DNA of 64,000 nucleotides from Azolla caroliniana (taxonomy: Eukaryota > Polypodiophyta). Shown piece by piece: positions 23,007-31,876 of the stretch (its first letter is position 1; each line of letters begins with the position of its first letter). The position numbers and the translations under genes were made by a program. The notes beneath the pieces are model-generated. The model was not told the origin of the DNA, searched no databases, and worked only from the letters and a program-made list of their open reading frames with translations. The DNA lies in assembly GCA_043228905.1 (NCBI GenBank), contig JBHGNT010000020.1, positions 15,686,001-15,750,000 on the forward strand, given 5' to 3'.

Positions 23007-23605
23007 TGTAAGGAATAGACCCTTCTATCCTCCTTTCTTATCTCGGCCACAACCGATTAATCGCGGATCAATGGAGCAGAAAATAGGAAACACACGTAGA
23101 AACAAGACGAAGAAACGCGAGTACACAAGGATTAACGTGGAAAACCCTAAACGGGGAAAAACCACGGGAGTACAAGACTCCAAACAACACTATACAGAGA
23201 AGTATACAATGACGAGCTCCAAGGCGACGACCTTGAGCTCGTTGTCCTCGCCACAGGCGGCGGAAATACACAGAGGCGTCTACCTCTTTCTCTCTCGCGC
23301 TCTCTCTCTCTCTCTCTCTCACGGCTGCTCTCTCTTCACTCCTCTAAAGTGGAAAAAACAGAAAAAATGAGAAGCAACAACAAAACAGTTTGCCCTAAGT
23401 CATATTTATACTCATATGACTTTGGGCTATTTACAACTGTAGCCTCAGGGGCCCATAGCGAACATATTCACGGATATGTCCCTGCATCCGGATCGCTCTC
23501 CGGGTACATTCGTCATCCGGTACCGAAACCGGGGTCTTCGTCATCCGGATCCGAAACCGACAACCGGATCCGACCATCCCATCCGAAGGGACCGTAATCC
23601 CAACA
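23007..23605 (-). repeat. 5' LTR of inner copia element (599 bp)
   Basis: Matches the LTR at 18292-18890 with offset 4715 and one difference found (T23242). The promoter box TATAAATA is at 23403-23410 on the minus strand; transcription would run toward lower coordinates. Confidence 0.95.
23403..23410 (-). promoter_or_regulatory. TATA box in 5' LTR of inner element
   Basis: Minus-strand TATAAATA set in gtcatatgagtataaatatg. The same box and context occur in the LTRs of all four copia elements (14501, 18688, 24633, 42481, 47264, 56187, 60957), which supports it as the U3 promoter. Confidence 0.7.
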
Positions 23606-24234
23606 TGTCTCCCCCGTTCCGATTCGGTAAGCAGCGCCTTCGAGTCGGAGGCCGGTTCTTTATCTCTCCGACGCGCTTCTTCATTTAGAATACTTGTCTT
23701 TACCGTTTGTAAGGACAAGTTATCTTCGGTGCAGGAGGTGCTGAGAGTCACCACCAAGTTCTCCCAGCTTTCCGGCAATGTACACATCAGGATGATGGCT
23801 TGCATTGCATCCTCCAACGGGAACTTGATCGCCGCAAGCTGATTCACGAATCCCATGAACGTGCTTACGTGTTCCACCATACTCTCGCCGTCCCGGTACT
23901 TGAGGTTCACTATCTTCCTCATCAGGGAGGTCCGGTTCAACGCATTCTTCCTCTCGTAGAGGCCCGACAGCTTCTTCCACATCTCATATGCGTTGGTGTC
24001 GTTCGCCACATGTTGTAGGACGCTTACATCGACATATTGTCGGATCGTCGCTACGGCTTTCCGGTTCAGGAGCTTCCACTCCGACTCAAGTACCCCCTTC
24101 GGTATTTCCGACCTGTCAATCGGTTCATACAGGTCCCGAACAATCAGAAGATCCTCCATCTTGATCTTCCAGTCGGCGTAATTCTGTGCATTCAGCACCA
24201 TCATCCCCGGCTGCCCGCTGCCGCCGCCTTCCAT
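23606..24234 (-). pseudogene. Outer copia gag, N-terminal piece
   Basis: The ATG at 24234 begins MEGGGSGQPGMMVLNAQ and the frame is open through the gag domain to LLTESERGR, where the inner element interrupts it. After the break a spurious tail is read from the inner LTR. The 3' continuation lies at 14842-18291. The start is 16 bp downstream of the PBS. Confidence 0.92.
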
Positions 24235-24249
24235 TTTCTGCAGCAGTTC

Positions 24250-24261
24250 GCTCTGATACCA
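24250..24261 (-). other. Primer-binding site of outer element
   Basis: Minus strand TGGTATCAGAGC, three bases inside the 699-bp 5' LTR. Confidence 0.9.
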
Positions 24262-24264
24262 GTT

Positions 24265-24963
24265 TGTTGAGAATCAGATCTTCCGATTCACCTTCACCAC
24301 TCGGCCACAACCGAGAAATCTCCGAATCAATGGAGCAGAAAATAGGAAATACAGAGAAAGACACGATACACAGGGATTAACGTGGAAAACTCTATACGGG
24401 AAAAACCACGGGAGTGCGAGACTCCAAACCAAACTATGCACAGAGAAATATACAATGGCGAGCTGCAAGGCAACGACCTTGCGCTCGCTTTCTTCGCCAC
24501 AGGCGGCGGTATTACACAGAGGCGTCGACCTCTTCCTCTCTCACGCTCTATCTCGGCTGCTCTCACTTCGCTCCCTCTTAGTGGAAAAACAGAAAATGAG
24601 CAACAACAGACTTAACTGTTAGCCCTAAGTCATATTTATACACATATGACTTTCGGGCTATTTACAAATATAGCCTCAAGGGCTCTTGGCAAACATATTC
24701 ACAAATATGTCTCCGCATCCGGATCTCTCTCCGGGTACATTCGTCATCCGGCTCCGTAACCGGGGTCTTCATCATCCGGCTCCGTAGCCGGGGTCTTCAT
24801 CATCCGGCTCCGTAACCGGGGTCTTCATCATCCGGCTCCGTAACCGGGGTCTTCATCATCCGGCTCCGTAACCGGGGTCTTCATCATCCGGCTCCGTAAC
24901 CGCAACCGGGCTTGCCGTCATTCATCTCCGGACATCCCATCCGGAGGGACCGAAATCCCAACA
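24265..24963 (-). repeat. 5' LTR of outer copia element (699 bp)
   Basis: Matches 14133-14831 with offset 10132 and one difference found (T24391). It includes the 28-bp minisatellite (24745-24902) and a minus-strand TATAAATA at 24633-24640, the likely promoter. Confidence 0.95.
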
Positions 24964-25453
24964 CTCGGTTCGAGAGGGAGGTTGCAGAAATTGGCCCTTA
25001 AAAACCGTGACAAAATCTGTCCAAGTATCGGGCAATTTCCCCATAGTACGGAGGCCACGCCACCAGGCGGCGGCCTTACCCCCGAGTTCTCGGCCGACAT
25101 ATGCAATCTTCGTACTATCTGGCGTGGGATAGAGCTCAAAATGAGACTCCCATCATCCCAGCCATGTGCAGATTGCTTCTTCGGTTCTTTCCTTTTTGTC
25201 TCCCGTAAATGGCTTAACGACAAATGATGGTTCACCTTGTCGCTCATCAGGTCTATTAGTCTCTCGTTGTAGACTAATGACACGTGCCTCAAGAGCACTC
25301 TGAGATTGCCGAAGTTTGGTCATCTGTTGAGCGGTGAAACTAAGGTATTGGGTTTATTTGTGCCAAATACATCTCAGTGGACATTTGTCCAGGAGGATTC
25401 CCTTGAGTTCCTTCCGCTTGAGCGGATGACATCGGGTCGTTAATTTGAGCCAT
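24964..25453 (-). pseudogene. Gypsy gag, N-terminal piece, with in-frame stops
   Basis: From the ATG at 25453 the minus strand reads MAQINDPMSSAQAEG, then meets TAG after about 40 codons. A shifted frame continues SFTAQQMTKLRQSQSALEAR to EEAICTWLG and hits TGA. The same frame then continues WESHFELYPTPDSTKIAYVG through AAAWWRGLRTMGKLPDTWTD to PPSRTE, where the copia element is inserted. The WW-R and LPDTWTDF pattern is that of gypsy retrotransposon gag. At least one frameshift and one nonsense codon are present, so gag was dead or decayed after insertion. Confidence 0.75.
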
Positions 25454-25900
25454 TAAAGATTATTTCTGGAAAAGAAATAGGATAAGGTCAGAGATATAGT
25501 CATAACATCTTGTCGTGATGTAAACATATCATGGGCGAGCATTAATCGATATCATTATCTCACGTCAATACCCCTCTAGACGTATGAGATGAGGTTCAAG
25601 ATCAGGTTACTATGGTAACACAAAGGTGTTTTAAAAACCATGGGGGTGACAAATAAATGTCTTTCCCTGATCTCTATATCGATTTTTTCATGGTGGCTCC
25701 CCGAGGCTCAACCATGTATGTTCGCGTCATGAATAGTTTATACACGAAAAAAAATGTTAACAATAAACTATGTTTCGGTGCCCACATAAGTGGTTTCGGC
25801 TCTTTAAGTCCTATTACGAGGACCCCGAGGTGCACTTAGACCTTAAGTCTAAACATGTGTTATAGTCATATGTATCAAGGATGTTGTATGGTCTTGGTCA

Positions 25901-25948
25901 TATTTGAACTCGAGACCTCGAGAACAAATACATTAAACACTTGAGCCA
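25901..25948 (-). other. Possible SINE or tRNA-derived remnant (A and B boxes)
   Basis: On the minus strand 25938-25948 reads TGGCTCAAGTG, which fits the RNA polymerase III A box (TRGYNNANNNG), and 25901-25911 reads GAGTTCAAATA, close to a B box. They are about 26 bases apart. A complete tRNA fold was not found, so a decayed SINE or tRNA relic is the best reading. Confidence 0.35.
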
Positions 25949-26642
25949 ACCAAGTAAGTTGCTCTTCTCGAATGTTTAATGTTTGATGCGTATAAGAGAT
26001 ATGCGAGGCAATTGATCATATACGTTTTTTTAAAAGAACATATATGTCAAGGGTCCTTATTTCGCCCTCATTTACCAAAACTATGTTGGTACGTTACCTA
26101 ACCTCAAGTCTCGTAATTACGATGGCATACGCCAAAGTGCAACCTAATGGTCAAGCCAAATGAGCCCTTGTTTCGTAGTAGGCTCACGTGGGCCATCACA
26201 TGGTCACGTCATTACGAATGCCTCTCGTAAGAACGAGCTCATGGTGGCATCGTATCCATGTAACGAGGGAGGGATGTTGGATACGTGCGTCATTGGAGCG
26301 ACCTCACTTGAAGTGGGTCAACCCCTACGTACTCAACATCATTTTGGCTATTTGCGTTTCTTTACGTAACGAAATCGAGGTCGTCAATGGGGTTATCAAC
26401 AATAAAAAAATGTTGAAAAAGGGATGGTGACAACGCCATTCTCAAAAAAATGTGAGGACGGCCACCAACATCCTTTTCCCGACAAGGACAACTTTCGATA
26501 TAATCACGTAATAACGAATATACACATATGTTTACTTATCACATATATATGATCAAATACGTATATATGTGACCACATATGCCTATATTAAACATATCGT
26601 TATATTAAATAGCCACAAATGATGTGATCGAGATACGTAATC

Positions 26643-26885
26643 GAGGTGTATACCTCTACGCACACGAAACATCCACAAATAAGAGATCATCGTAATACGC
26701 AATGGAGATATTGACCTCTTACGCATACGAGACCAAACGCATATCGTTTACAACAAATCAAGGTATTAAACTCATACGCAAACGTAACATATGTTCGTGA
26801 TCGTAATACGTAATTGAGGTATTAACCTCGTACGCATACGACACTCATCACATATTATTAATATGTCAAACGAGGTATTGACCTC
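26643..26885. repeat. Diverged ~56-bp tandem repeat with palindromic core
   Basis: The near-palindrome gaggtattaacctc recurs in variant form at 26643, 26705, about 26760, 26816 and 26872, spaced 62, 55, 56 and 56 bp. Each is flanked by relatives of cgtaatacgtaat on one side and acgcatacga on the other. The units are too diverged to be a recent expansion. Confidence 0.75.
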
Positions 26886-27130
26886 GTGCACATATGTAAA
26901 CGTTTTAGATAATCAATTAAAGACCACTACAACATCATTGACTTAATGAAAAAAATTACATATAAACTAAACACATGATTAGATGGGAGAAGAGAGAATA
27001 GAAAGAAAAATTATGGAAAGAGTTACCGAAGTTCTTTGTGGATCGTTGTCTGGATCAAGGCCAACCGCACAACGATCGATCAGCATCAATCAAAAGACAA
27101 ATGAAAAACAAAGAAACATTAGTACAAAAA

Positions 27131-27140
27131 TCTGATACCA
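27131..27140 (-). other. Primer-binding site of gypsy element
   Basis: Minus strand TGGTATCAGA matches ten bases of the initiator Met-tRNA-complementary site and sits between the presumed LTR end and the leader. Confidence 0.65.
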
Positions 27141-27141
27141 A

Positions 27142-27597
27142 ATATTATAGATCTTGGTACTAACGTAAGCTTAAGATAAGGATAATGAAAAGATAGATAG
27201 AAAGGAGAAAGAGAAAGAAGGGTGCCGATCCACCCGACCACCCCCGAGCGAAGGGATCGAGACGGACTCGAGGCTCGATCGGCGTCCCATACCACCGCCG
27301 TGGCGTCGAGTCGTACCTGGTGCTGGCGCGCTCGCTACAAGAGTTGACCCACCACACGAGCAGAGTCTCGATGTAGTCAAAAGATGATCAAATGAGGGTA
27401 GCTAGGCCTCTTATTTATAGCGATACCCAAGGCCCCCAAGCAAGTTCACACTTGACCTAATGGGTTGTCTCAATCCCGAGGATTAAAAGTAATCCTCCCC
27501 TTCTTTACACTCTCGTTTAACCCTCACACTTATCCACGTGTATAGAATACTACGGTAAATTCTTACCACGGGATATTATATGGTCATGCCCGTAACA
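27142..27597 (-). repeat. Gypsy 5' LTR (approximate left end)
   Basis: The outer end on the minus strand is TGTTACGGGCATGACC starting at 27597, a typical LTR start that coincides with where the older copia coding sequence breaks off. A TATAAATA box lies at 27412-27419 and the PBS follows near 27140. The inner end is uncertain because no partner LTR survives for comparison. Confidence 0.65.
27412..27419 (-). promoter_or_regulatory. TATA box in gypsy LTR
   Basis: Minus strand ctataaataagagg, about 180 bp inside the LTR start; transcription would run toward the gag gene at lower coordinates. Confidence 0.55.
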
Positions 27598-29566
27598 GAC
27601 CGTCTCCGAACAGCCGACGTTGTCGGTTCACTTGACCTTAGATTGACGGTAGTTGGGGTTGATTGGGGAGTCGTATCCGAATTCTATTGCTTCCAGTCTT
27701 CAATCGTCTTATCTTCAAGAAAGACTACGTCCCGACTTCTCACTACCTTCTTGTTGACTAGGTCCCATAGCCTATAGCCAAACTCATCTTCCGAGTATCC
27801 CATGAATATGCATGCTTTCGACTTATTGTTGAGCTTTGACCTCTGATCCTTCAGTACATGCATGTACCCCAATCATCCGAATACCCTCAGGTGTTGGTAG
27901 GAGACATCCTTCCCTATCTACACTCTTTGTGGGACATCACCCTTTAATGGTACTGAGGGAGACCTATTGATAAGATAAACAGATGTGTACATCGCCTCAG
28001 CCCAATTGGATTTCATCAGTTTCGCATGATAGAGCATGCTCCTTACCCTCTCCATGATTGTTCGATTCATCCTCTCTGCAAGCCCGTTCAACTCTGGGGT
28101 CTTTGGCACTGTGTATTCGATCTGAATACCTTGGCACTTGCAGTATTCCTCGAATTGCTCTCTATACTCGCCACCGTTGTCGGTTTGAACAAGCTTCAAC
28201 TTCTGACCCGACTCTCGTTCAACTCTAGCCTGGAACTCCTTGATAACCGACAATACTTGATCCTTCGACTTCAGTACGAAGGCCCATGTCTTCCGACTAT
28301 AGTCATCGATGAACGTCACAAAGTACTCTCCACCTCGATGCGATGGAGCATCTACATAACACACATCCGTGTGTACCAGTTCCAGTGCAGCTTCTCTTCT
28401 TCTCGGTGGTCTTGTGTGGAATGTTGGTTTGTTCTGCTTTCCGACTAAGCAGTCGACGCACTTCTCCAGGTGCACTCCCTTGACTTCTGGTAGAAGCTTT
28501 TGGTCGGCTAGCAGGTGCATTCCTTTCTCACTCATGTGGCCTAGCCTCTTATGCCATATCTCTCCTATTGTGTCAGCTACCACATTTACTTCTGGTTTGC
28601 ATAGTCGGGCATGCATCATATATAATGTGCCTTCTTTCTGTGCTCCGGCCTCTATGAGATTTCCTAGGCAGAACTTCCACCTGCCATTCCGAAAGCTACC
28701 ACTATAGCCTTCGTCATCTAACCTTCCATTCGATATCAGATTCAATTTGATATTGGGGATGTGTCGAACATCCTTCAGAGTCAATCGGCACCCTATTGAC
28801 GTCGTCAAGCAGACACTTCCGACTCCGGCTATCTTGCACTCTCCACTATCACCCATTTTCACATAACCGTGATCTCTGACTATGTAAGTCGAGAAATACT
28901 CTCTCGACGGAGTTATGTGGAACGATGCCCCGGAATCGATCACCCAAGTGCATTCTTCACTTGCAAGATTTGCACTTGTCTGTTCACAGATGAACAACAC
29001 TTCTTCATTGCTCGTAGCAATGGCAGAAGTGTTCTTCTCATCAGGAGTCTTCCTGGGTTCGACATTGTTTCCGACACCCTTGTCTTTTCTCATGTGTCAG
29101 TAGTCTTTCTGGAAGTGTCCAGGTTTACCACAGTAAAAGCACACTAGCATACCTCTAGACTTTGATCTGGCTTGGGACTTTTCTCTCCTTGGTGGACTTA
29201 TTTGCCGGTTCCTCTGTTCGAATGTTGTGTTACATTCGACTCCGACTGGGACATGACTCCCTTGTCCTTCCTCCTTGCCTCCTCATTTAGGATGCTTGTC
29301 TTTACGGTTTGTAAAGACAAGTTCTCTTCTTGACAAGAGGTGCTGAGAGTAACCACTAGGTTCTCCCAGCTATTCGGCAGTGTGCACATCAGTAGAATGG
29401 CCTACATCGCATCATCCAGGGGAAACTTGGTTGCAAAAAGTTGATTCACATACCCCATGAATGTGTTGATGTGTTCGATGATGCTCTCACCGTCTCTGTA
29501 TTTCAGCTATACGATCTTTCTCATCAATGAGGTTTTATTGAGCGCGTTCTTCCTCTCATATACGCA
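27598..29566 (-). pseudogene. Old Ty1-copia fragment (gag to integrase), decayed
   Basis: Minus-strand protein similarity to the intact copia family here begins in gag at YERKNALNKTSLMRKIV (about 29566) and ends in the linker after integrase (EDWKQ then stop). Recognisable parts are a zinc knuckle that reads CFYCGKPGHFQKDY (last Cys lost), protease VIDSGASFH, integrase HKRLGH and CVDC, and the core with TDNGGEY and NGLAERMNR. The stretch 27918-29093 is still open (391 codons). In-frame stops lie in gag (after MRKIV and after DDAM), just after the knuckle, after PQRV near 27918, and in VFG-stop-LGYMH near 27872. RT and RNase H are missing because the gypsy element begins exactly where the fragment stops. 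It is a related but distinct, older family member. Confidence 0.88.
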
Positions 29567-30094
29567 CTCATATACGCACGCAACAACTTTAGCAAGGTGA
29601 AGGAATGTAAACACATAATGAATCAAAAGCATGAAATAGAATTGATGTAAGTTTCTTACTAACCTTGACTTTAACACATAATGAATCAAAAGCATGAAAT
29701 AGAATTGATGTAAGTTTCTTACTAACCTTGACTTTAAGGTGATGTGGTCCAACTTCCTGGCATGCATAATTTATCCTTAGCCTTTGAATTTTCACATGTA
29801 ATTCTTTCATTTCTTTGGTTTCTATTAAAAAACCTCACATTAATATCATAAGGATGGATTTTTTAAAGTTACTGGTTCTGTTTCATGAAATTTCTTGTCT
29901 TTGCATCAAAGGAAAATTATGTATTTCCCATTAGTGTTGCAGTGAAGGTTTCCCATTATGTTTCCCACCATGCACAAACATGTCTTGAAGTTTGGAAGCT
30001 TCTAAATAACAATATGTTTGTGTGTATTATTGTACACACGTTTTATCCTTGAAAATGGTCACTGATGCTATTTTGTTGCATCATTAAAGGAAGC
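29567..30094. other. Unassigned low-copy DNA with a 63-bp tandem duplication
   Basis: The old copia fragment ends in a 12-bp duplication (tcatatacgcac twice at about 29567-29590). A 63-bp unit is then directly repeated (29611-29673 and 29674-29736). The rest is AT-rich, intron-like sequence leading into the TRAPPC5-like exons; no gene was recognised in it. Confidence 0.6.
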
Positions 30095-31022
30095 AGGTTG
30101 GAAGATGCTGGCTATGGTGTATGTCTCAGAATGCTCGAGCTACTTAGTCATCGAGAAAAGGTGATCTATGTCTCATTGTTTAACCTCGTTCTTCGTATCA
30201 CTGAAATAACGTGCAGGCTAAAACGAGGAAATAAGATTATTGGGAATCCTCTCTTTTGTACACAACACACTTTGGAGATCCCTTTTTGGAAAGGTATCTA
30301 TTTACGACTAGGTGATTTTCATCTTTCTTTTGAAGGCTGCATTATCTAATATTTGTGGGAAAAAGGTTGCAGATTCTTTGGAGCAGGGAACAGAAAATGA
30401 AGGTGAATACATGATCAGTGAGAGAGAGCTCCTTGTGAATAGGTATCTCAGGATGATTCCACATACATTAAACTCATTTTATCTTAGTTGATTGCAATTG
30501 CATTATTTTTCTTCAAAACTTCTAGTTGGCCTATGAATCATGATGATAGCTTCCCTCCCTGTCTTTTTCTTTTTAACAGATATTCTCAAATATATATCGA
30601 CCTACAATGATTGCATTTGCAACCTTTTCCTTCACTAATGGCATTCTTGTACACATATTGACTTGTTAAAACCATACCTGTATTGCTTCTTTCATGATGG
30701 CAGTGTTGAAAGCATTGGTTTGATCTACAGTACCAATATTGAAACACATGCTAACCTTTGATGATTGCACTTGCCCTTTTTCTCATTGTCTTCAGTACTG
30801 ATGTATTAATATAGATTTGACTCCTGTTGATGGTTGCATTTGCTTGATTTTCTTCCTCAACAGCACTAAAATAATATGTTTGCTGTATGTTGGTGTCATT
30901 TGATTGGTCTTTCCATACGATAGCTTGTAGTAATGAATGAAGTATTGATAGTATTCTATTGCAGGTTTATTTGTGCCGAAGGATATGGGTGTTTTCAACT
31001 GTGGTGTTTATTCTTTTGGAGC
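30095..31022 (+). pseudogene. TRAPP complex subunit 5 (TRS31/TRAPPC5)-like pseudogene, exons with introns
   Basis: Four exon-like blocks with GT/AG borders encode consecutive parts of the Bet3-family subunit TRAPPC5, a component of the TRAPP tethering complex acting in ER-Golgi traffic. Exon a (30095-30160): RLEDAGYGVCLRMLELLSH then REK. Exon b (30217-30293): RLLGILSFVHNTLWRSLFGK preceded by an in-frame TAA. Exon c (30366-30442): VADSLEQGTENEGEYMIS then ERELLVNR. Exon d (30965-31022): FI, then after a frameshift VPKDMGVFNCG, then stop. The N-terminal exon and the C-terminus are absent. Introns are retained, so this is a genomic fragment and not a retrocopy. The stop and frameshift make it non-functional. 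Confidence 0.8.
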
Positions 31023-31604
31023 GTAAGCTATTCAAGCCTCTTCTGAAACAGCTTAAAACAACTTGAATTGTTGTTTCAAGCCGTTTCTGAAACAACTTAA
31101 AACAACTTGAATTGCTTTAAGATGACGGTCTCAAACCGTATGGATCCAATCTAAACCTAACTGAAGCAACCTCCTAGAATCGTCTAAACCAAACCCTGAA
31201 TTAAACCGAATTGAGCCATGAAATCATCTGAACTAGGCCCGAGTTGAATCGAATCAAACTTTTAATTCGAACAAGGCCTAAATTGACCCGAATCGAACCG
31301 AAGAAAAACTCGCAATAACAAACTACGAAGCTGTGATTTCCGGTGCGGCTTTAGATGGCACCAAATCATCGCTGATTCTGATCAAGAAAAAAGATTGAAG
31401 CAAATGCCAACATTTGTACAATTGTAGGGTCTTTTTTTAAGCTTGTGTTTAGGTCAAATGAGAGGAAAAGATTGTATAAAACACAAAGATCAAGTAAACA
31501 CTAGAACCAGAGCTCCTTTGGACATGGGCTTGAAACTGCACAGACTCAGCTCCCCAGAGTGACAGATCCATCCAATCCGCCATGACTTCTTAACCCTTGG
31601 CTTC
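31023..31604. other. Non-coding spacer between gene fragments
   Basis: Contains a 44-bp direct repeat (ctgaaacarcttaaaacaac at 31043 and 31087) and a stretch rich in aaccgaat-type motifs (about 31150-31310). No coding similarity was seen. Confidence 0.5.
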
Positions 31605-31703
31605 TCCGCACTGTCCTCCAAGCCCATCATCACGTTTGTCATAGGCAATGCCGAGAAGTTGGAAGAGGTGAAGATGATCCTGGGAGACTCTGTCCCCTTT
31701 TAA
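31605..31703 (+). pseudogene. Inosine triphosphate pyrophosphatase (ITPase)-like exon fragment
   Basis: The frame reads SALSSKPIITFVIGNAEKLE then EVKMILGDSVPF before TAA at 31701. This matches the N-terminal substrate-binding start of plant ITPase/HAM1 proteins (pattern TFVTGNAxKLEEV-x-IL), which remove ITP and dITP from nucleotide pools. The T-to-I change in the TGNA motif and the immediate stop indicate decay. Only one exon is present and the rest of the gene was not found. Confidence 0.7.
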
Positions 31704-31765
31704 TCTCCTTCCAATCTTTCAGGATTGACTGTAAGTAGATTGTGTGAAAAGAGATAATTTTGCTC

Positions 31766-31768
<3 letters not shown>

Positions 31769-31812
<44 letters not shown>
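31769..31812. repeat. (TC)n microsatellite
   Basis: An uninterrupted run of about 22 TC units. It is followed by cttttgtgttgtagtt, which recurs 45 bp later, just before the satellite resumes. Confidence 0.95.
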
Positions 31813-31814
<2 letters not shown>

Positions 31815-31876
31815 TTTGTGTTGTAGTTTGCAGAGTTACATCCCATTTCAGCATCCTTCTTTTGTGTTGTAGTTCG

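Larger units (their letters stand above)
18292..23605 (-). mobile_element. Inner Ty1-copia element (Tnt1/Tork-like), 5314 bp, apparently intact
   Basis: Inserted in the gag of the outer element with a 5-bp duplication TGTCT (18287-18291, 23606-23610). Both LTRs are 599 bp and differ at one site (C18527 versus T23242). PBS, polypurine tract and an uninterrupted gag-pol frame are present. It has the shortest LTRs of the four elements and a different LTR 3' end, CTATTCCTTACA on the coding strand. Confidence 0.95.
14133..24963 (-). mobile_element. Outer Ty1-copia element (Tnt1/Tork-like), host of a nested copy
   Basis: Flanked by a 5-bp duplication CTCGG (14128-14132, 24964-24968) within gypsy gag. 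Both LTRs are 699 bp and begin TG and end CA. Without the inner element (18292-23605) and one copy of its TGTCT duplication the element is 5512 bp. The LTRs differ at a single compared site (C14259 versus T24391), so insertion is recent. Its gag-pol frame is continuous apart from the nested insertion, but the protease active-site Asp codon reads Asn. Confidence 0.95.
25454..27130 (-). other. Gypsy 5' leader, non-coding
   Basis: About 1.7 kb lies between the PBS and the gag start. No reading frame here resembles a protein. It is AT-rich and holds a series of short palindromic repeats (26643-26885) and a tRNA-like A-box/B-box pair (25901-25948). A leader this long may include an older insertion whose ends I could not define. 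Confidence 0.55.
12257..27597 (-). mobile_element. Truncated Ty3-gypsy retrotransposon, split by nested copia elements
   Basis: Read on the minus strand the order is 5' LTR (about 27142-27597), primer-binding site (27131-27140), long leader, gag start (25453), then after the copia insertion the rest of gag, protease and most of reverse transcriptase to 12257. RNase H, integrase and the 3' LTR are missing; the reading frame runs straight into satellite. The two gag pieces join in frame across the CTCGG duplication (14128-14132 and 24964-24968) that flanks the outer copia element, which shows they were once one element. Motifs place it in Ty3/gypsy; a chromovirus lineage is possible but the diagnostic integrase C-terminus is absent. 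Confidence 0.85.

Noticed and set aside
14857-23370. Long plus-strand open frames opposite the copia gag-pol genes (up to 185 codons)
   Set aside because: They are antisense shadows of GC-rich coding sequence and appear at corresponding positions opposite every copy.
24918-25298. 126-codon minus-strand frame in the gypsy gag region
   Set aside because: It is out of frame with the gag-like peptides (WESHFELYPTPD, AAAWWRGL) and runs into the copia LTR.
12257-27597. Endogenous pararetrovirus as an alternative to the gypsy element
   Set aside because: An LTR-like start, TATA box, PBS and gypsy-type gag are present, and no movement protein or viral coat motif was seen.
30065-30349. 94-codon plus-strand ORF as a complete small gene
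   Set aside because: It reads through two introns of the TRAPPC5-like fragment; only its first part is in the exon frame.
31150-31310. Telomere-like or interstitial telomeric repeat in the aaccgaat-rich stretch
   Set aside because: No run of the plant telomere repeat is present; the stretch is low-complexity only.
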